DNA from: an uncultured Oscillospiraceae bacterium | Lineage (GTDB): Bacteria > Bacillota > Clostridia > Oscillospirales > Oscillospiraceae | Assembly: GCA_934643765.1 (NCBI GenBank) | Contig: CAKUCT010000071.1 | Coordinates: 1-8,617 of the forward strand | Length of the DNA: 8,617 nucleotides | Direction of reading: 5' to 3' | Part shown: one piece after another, positions 6,350 through 8,617 of the stretch | Layout: each line of letters starts with the position of its first letter | Position numbering within the stretch: the stretch's first letter is position 1 | Made by a program: the position numbers and the translations under genes | Notes under the pieces: model-generated | What the model was told of the DNA's origin: nothing | The model's database searches: none | The model's input: the letters and a program-made list of their open reading frames with translations, nothing else

Positions 6350-7903
6350 TTATTTTGCGTACTCGACAGCCTTGGTCTCGCGGATGACGTTGACCTTGAT
6401 CTGGCCGGGGTATTCAAGCTCGGCTTCGATCTTCTTTGCAAGATCGTGCGCCAGCAGGATCATGTTGTCCTCTGTAACCTCTTCGGGCTTGACCATGATG
6501 CGGACCTCGCGGCCGGCCTGAATGGCGTAGGACTTTTCAACACCCGGGAAGGAGCTTGTGAGCTCTTCGAGCTTCTCAAGTCTTCTGATATAGTTCTCGA
6601 CGTTCTCGCGGCGTGCACCGGGGCGTGCGGCGGAGATGGCGTCGGCCGCCTGAACCAGGCAGGCAATGACGGTCTGCGGCTCCACGTCGCCATGGTGCGC
6701 CTCGATGGCGTTGATAACAACGGGGCTTTCCTTGTACTTCTTGGCAAGCTCCACGCCCAGCTGGACATGGCTGCCTTCCATCTCGTGGTCAACGGCCTTG
6801 CCGAGGTCATGCAGCAGACCTGCGCGCTTGGCAAGCGTCACATCCACGCCGAGCTCGCCTGCGAGCAGACCCGCGATGTGTGCAACCTCGATGGAGTGAT
6901 TCAGAACATTCTGGCCGTAGGATGTGCGGTACTTCTGGCGGCCCAGGAGCTTGATGATCTCGGGATGCAGATTGTGCACGCCCGTCTCGAAGCTCGCCCG
7001 CTCGCCTTCAACCTTGATGGTGTGGTCGACCTCGCGGCGCGCCTTTTCCACCATATCCTCAATGCGGGTCGGATGGATGCGGCCGTCGGCGATGAGCTTT
7101 TCAAGCGCCAGACGCGCAATCTCGCGGCGCACGGGATCGAAGGACGAAACGGTGATTGCCTCGGGCGTGTCGTCGATGATCAGATCGACGCCCGTGATGG
7201 TCTCAAGCGTGCGGATGTTGCGGCCCTCGCGGCCAATGATGCGGCCCTTCATTTCGTCATTCGGCAGCGGCACAACGGAAACCGTCGCTTCTGCCACATG
7301 GTCTGCCGCGCAGCGCTGGATGGCGGTGGTGATGATTTCTCTTGCCAGGGAGTCTGCGTCGTCTTTGAGCTGCTGCTCAATCTCCTTGATCTTGACGGCT
7401 GTCTCGTGCCGGACCTCGGTCTCCACGCCCTTGAGGATGTAGGCCTTGGCCTCGTCCTGGGTCAGACCGGAGATCTTTTCCAGCATTTCCATCTGGCTGC
7501 GCTTGAGGCTTGCGACCTCTTCCTGCTGCGCCTGGATGTTGGCAACCTTCTTAGCCAGCTCGTCTTCCTTCTTTTCATGAAGGTCGATCTTCTTGTCGAG
7601 CGACTCTTCCTTCTGCTGGAGTCTGCGCTCCTGCTTCTGGATTTCGCTTCTGCGTTCTTTTACTTCTTTTTCGTATTCGGTACGCGATTTATGGATTTCT
7701 TCCTTTGCTTCGAGCAGCATCTCGCGCTTTTTGTTCTCGCCGCCCTTGATGGACTCGTTGATGATGCGGCGGGCCTCTTCTTCGGCGCTTCCGATTTCCT
7801 TCTCCGCGACCTTTTTGCGATAGGTCACACCGATAAGGAAACAGATCACGCCGACCACGATCATTGCGATGCAAAGGATGAGGCTTAACGTATTAAATTC
7901 CAT
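6350..7903 (-). CDS. rny: Ribonuclease Y
   Basis: The 517-residue product is RNase Y, the membrane-anchored endoribonuclease that starts bulk mRNA decay in many Firmicutes and is a core of their degradosome-like complex. Visible parts in order: an N-terminal membrane helix at about 6-26 followed by YRKK; a long Lys/Glu/Arg-rich coiled coil at about 30-200; a KH RNA-binding domain around 207-270 with GRIIGREGRNIRTLE (220 onward); and an HD domain whose metal-binding pair H365-D366 lies in LLHDLGKAVDHE, with GSHVQLGVELAKKY and INAIEAHHGD after it. The length is typical of the family (about 520). The ATG at 7903 is preferred, though its AAGGAGG (7924-7918) is 14 bases upstream, an unusually long gap; an in-frame GTG at 7918 overlaps that site and cannot use it. 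The usual neighbour ymdB is displaced. The gene has a strong promoter of its own. Confidence 0.98.
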   Translation of the reverse strand: MEFNTLSLILCIAMIVVGVICFLIGVTYRKKVAEKEIGSAEEEARRIINESIKGGENKKREMLLEAKEEIHKSRTEYEKEVKERRSEIQKQERRLQQKEESLDKKIDLHEKKEDELAKKVANIQAQQEEVASLKRSQMEMLEKISGLTQDEAKAYILKGVETEVRHETAVKIKEIEQQLKDDADSLAREIITTAIQRCAADHVAEATVSVVPLPNDEMKGRIIGREGRNIRTLETITGVDLIIDDTPEAITVSSFDPVRREIARLALEKLIADGRIHPTRIEDMVEKARREVDHTIKVEGERASFETGVHNLHPEIIKLLGRQKYRTSYGQNVLNHSIEVAHIAGLLAGELGVDVTLAKRAGLLHDLGKAVDHEMEGSHVQLGVELAKKYKESPVVINAIEAHHGDVEPQTVIACLVQAADAISAARPGARRENVENYIRRLEKLEELTSSFPGVEKSYAIQAGREVRIMVKPEEVTEDNMILLAHDLAKKIEAELEYPGQIKVNVIRETKAVEYAK

Positions 7904-7917
7904 AAGTTGCGAACACA

Positions 7918-7924
7918 CCTCCTT
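7918..7924 (-). promoter_or_regulatory. rny ribosome binding site with long spacing
   Basis: AAGGAGG on the minus strand is a near-perfect Shine-Dalgarno match, but it sits 14 bases before the ATG at 7903, against a usual 5-10. No in-frame start lies at the normal distance, and the GTG that begins the longer frame overlaps the site. The strong match may compensate for the distance, or translation may be tuned by it. Confidence 0.75.
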
Positions 7925-7962
7925 CTTTTCAAAATTGGGTCTTTTCCATTGAATAAGTCAAA

Positions 7963-7995
7963 CCGCAGGGGGCCTTCCCCAAAAGCCCAAAGCGG
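7963..7995 (-). other. Predicted hairpin in the rny 5' leader
   Basis: On the minus strand, CCGC (7995-7992) pairs with GCGG (7966-7963), and GGGCTTT (7988-7982) pairs with AAGGCCC (7976-7970, one wobble) around a TGGGG loop. A three-by-three internal loop joins the two stems. A competing GGGG/CCCC pairing is possible. It lies within the leader of about 107 bases and has no T run following, so it is not a terminator. A role in rny mRNA stability or control is speculation. Confidence 0.4.
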
Positions 7996-8016
7996 CCATA
8001 CTAATCCTAATTATCT

Positions 8017-8045
8017 ATTGTACTGTTTATGGGATACCGTGTCAA
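8017..8045 (-). promoter_or_regulatory. Strong sigma-A promoter for rny
   Basis: On the minus strand a perfect TTGACA (8045-8040) is followed after exactly 17 bases by TACAAT (8022-8017), five of six. Transcription should begin near 8010, giving a leader of about 107 bases to the rny start. This is the best promoter match in the window and suits a constitutive RNA-decay gene. Confidence 0.85.
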
Positions 8046-8078
8046 GAAAGAATTTAGACAGATAAAGTCCACCGCCGT

Positions 8079-8120
8079 AAAAACAGCGCGCCGCACGGAA
8101 GCCAGACCGTGCGGCGCGCT
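8079..8120 (-). terminator. Intrinsic terminator of bioY
   Basis: A perfect 14-bp GC-rich inverted repeat (8085-8098 with 8107-8120) closes an eight-base loop. On the minus strand it is followed by five T residues (8083-8079). It lies about 70 bases after the bioY stop and about 34 bases before the rny -35, so it insulates rny from upstream transcription. The plus side has no T run, so it works in one direction. Confidence 0.88.
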
Positions 8121-8191
8121 GGGGCGTCAACACGCCCGCACGCAGGCGGACACATTGACATTTCTTTTGATTTGTGGCAACATGAAGATGC

Positions 8192-8617
8192 TCAGTCTTC
8201 CTGCTTTTTGCGCTGCGGCAGCGCAAACACCGACGGCATCCTGCGCGTAATGGCGACGCACAGCGCACTTCCCACCGCGATCTTCAGAAGGTCGCCCGGC
8301 AGATAGATCAGCATGCCGCTGCGCATAATCTGCCAGAAGGTAAGCCCCTTGCCCATGTAGCCGTTTGCAATCAGCGCCATGTAAGGAACGCCGATGGCAT
8401 ACAGAACCGCAAGCCCCGCCAGCATGGCAAGCGCCGTTTTCCAGAAGGTCAGGGGGCGCGTGGCCAGCTTGCCGATCACGAACGCGCACGGAATCAGGCC
8501 CAGCAGGAAGCCGAACGTCGGCTGGAAAATATACGAAAAGCCGCCGCCCAGAGCAAAAATAGGAACGCCTACCAGGCCAATGAGCACATACACTGCCTGC
8601 GACAGCGCGCCATAGCC
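8192..8617 (-). CDS. bioY: BioY biotin-transporter substrate-binding (S) component, N-terminus cut by window edge
   Basis: The 141 visible residues match the latter three quarters of BioY, the membrane protein that binds biotin and works with the ECF module (EcfA ATPases and EcfT). Recognisable parts are GALSQAVYVLIGLVGVPIFA, the family loop FQPTFGFLLGLIPCAFVIGKL, and the C-terminal YLPGDLLKIAVGSAL. Several hydrophobic membrane helices are evident, followed by a basic and acidic tail ending QRKKQED. BioY is usually about 180-190 residues, so some 40-50 N-terminal residues lie beyond the right edge. A GTG at 8593 is only an internal codon of the open frame, because family-like sequence continues upstream of it to the edge. 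The promoter, and any BirA operator, are out of view. A strong terminator follows the stop, so the gene is not co-transcribed with rny. Confidence 0.93.
   Translation of the reverse strand, partial: GYGALSQAVYVLIGLVGVPIFALGGGFSYIFQPTFGFLLGLIPCAFVIGKLATRPLTFWKTALAMLAGLAVLYAIGVPYMALIANGYMGKGLTFWQIMRSGMLIYLPGDLLKIAVGSALCVAITRRMPSVFALPQRKKQED

Noticed and set aside
6335..7888. A 517-codon open frame on the plus strand antisense to rny.
   Set aside because: It mirrors the RNase Y gene, has no ribosome site, begins within the terminator and has a Leu/Asp-rich composition typical of the reverse of a charged coiled-coil gene.
8085..8120. The perfect 14-bp inverted repeat as a mobile-element end or operator.
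   Set aside because: The T run on the minus strand and its position after bioY make an intrinsic terminator sufficient; no second copy is present.

Overview
The window looks like chromosomal DNA from a GC-rich, gut-type Firmicute of class Clostridia, probably near the Oscillospiraceae/Ruminococcaceae. The evidence is RNase Y with YmdB, QueH in place of QueG, a Firmicute-type adenine deaminase, an ECF-type biotin transporter component, strong AGGAGG ribosome sites, and a clostridial ECF sigma/membrane-protein pair. This placement rests on gene content and composition, not on a database match. No transposase, integrase, phage gene, CRISPR array, tRNA or rRNA was seen, and it reads as ordinary core chromosome with one signalling pair.

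Layout from left to right: (1) a 3'-truncated ymdB-type phosphodiesterase on the minus strand; (2) a divergent promoter region; (3) a plus-strand two-gene operon of an ECF sigma factor and a single-pass membrane protein that overlap by ATGA; (4) a bidirectional terminator shared with the convergent minus-strand queH; (5) a divergent promoter region with a near-consensus promoter for adenine deaminase (ade); (6) ade on the plus strand, a 12-bp intercistronic hairpin, then an M20-family amidohydrolase; (7) a bidirectional terminator shared with the convergent minus-strand rny (RNase Y); (8) a structured rny leader and a near-perfect sigma-A promoter; (9) the bioY terminator and a 5'-truncated bioY on the minus strand.

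How the genes fit together: rny and ymdB are adjacent in Bacillus subtilis (ymdA-ymdB) and many relatives. Here both are on the minus strand but about 5.8 kb apart, with the sigma operon, queH, ade and the amidohydrolase between them, and ymdB appears to have its own promoter. The sigma/membrane-protein pair looks like a self-contained envelope-sensing switch. A TGCAAC-N16-CGTC match just upstream of the sigma gene resembles an ECF promoter and suggests autoregulation. The membrane partner lacks a zinc-type anti-sigma motif and has an acidic stalk plus apparently repeated BamE-like extracellular modules. It is the least characterised part of the window. Ade makes hypoxanthine and ammonia from adenine, and the M20 enzyme probably hydrolyses an N-acyl or peptide bond, so a shared salvage role is possible but only inferred. 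QueH and BioY serve tRNA modification and biotin uptake and have no evident link to their neighbours.
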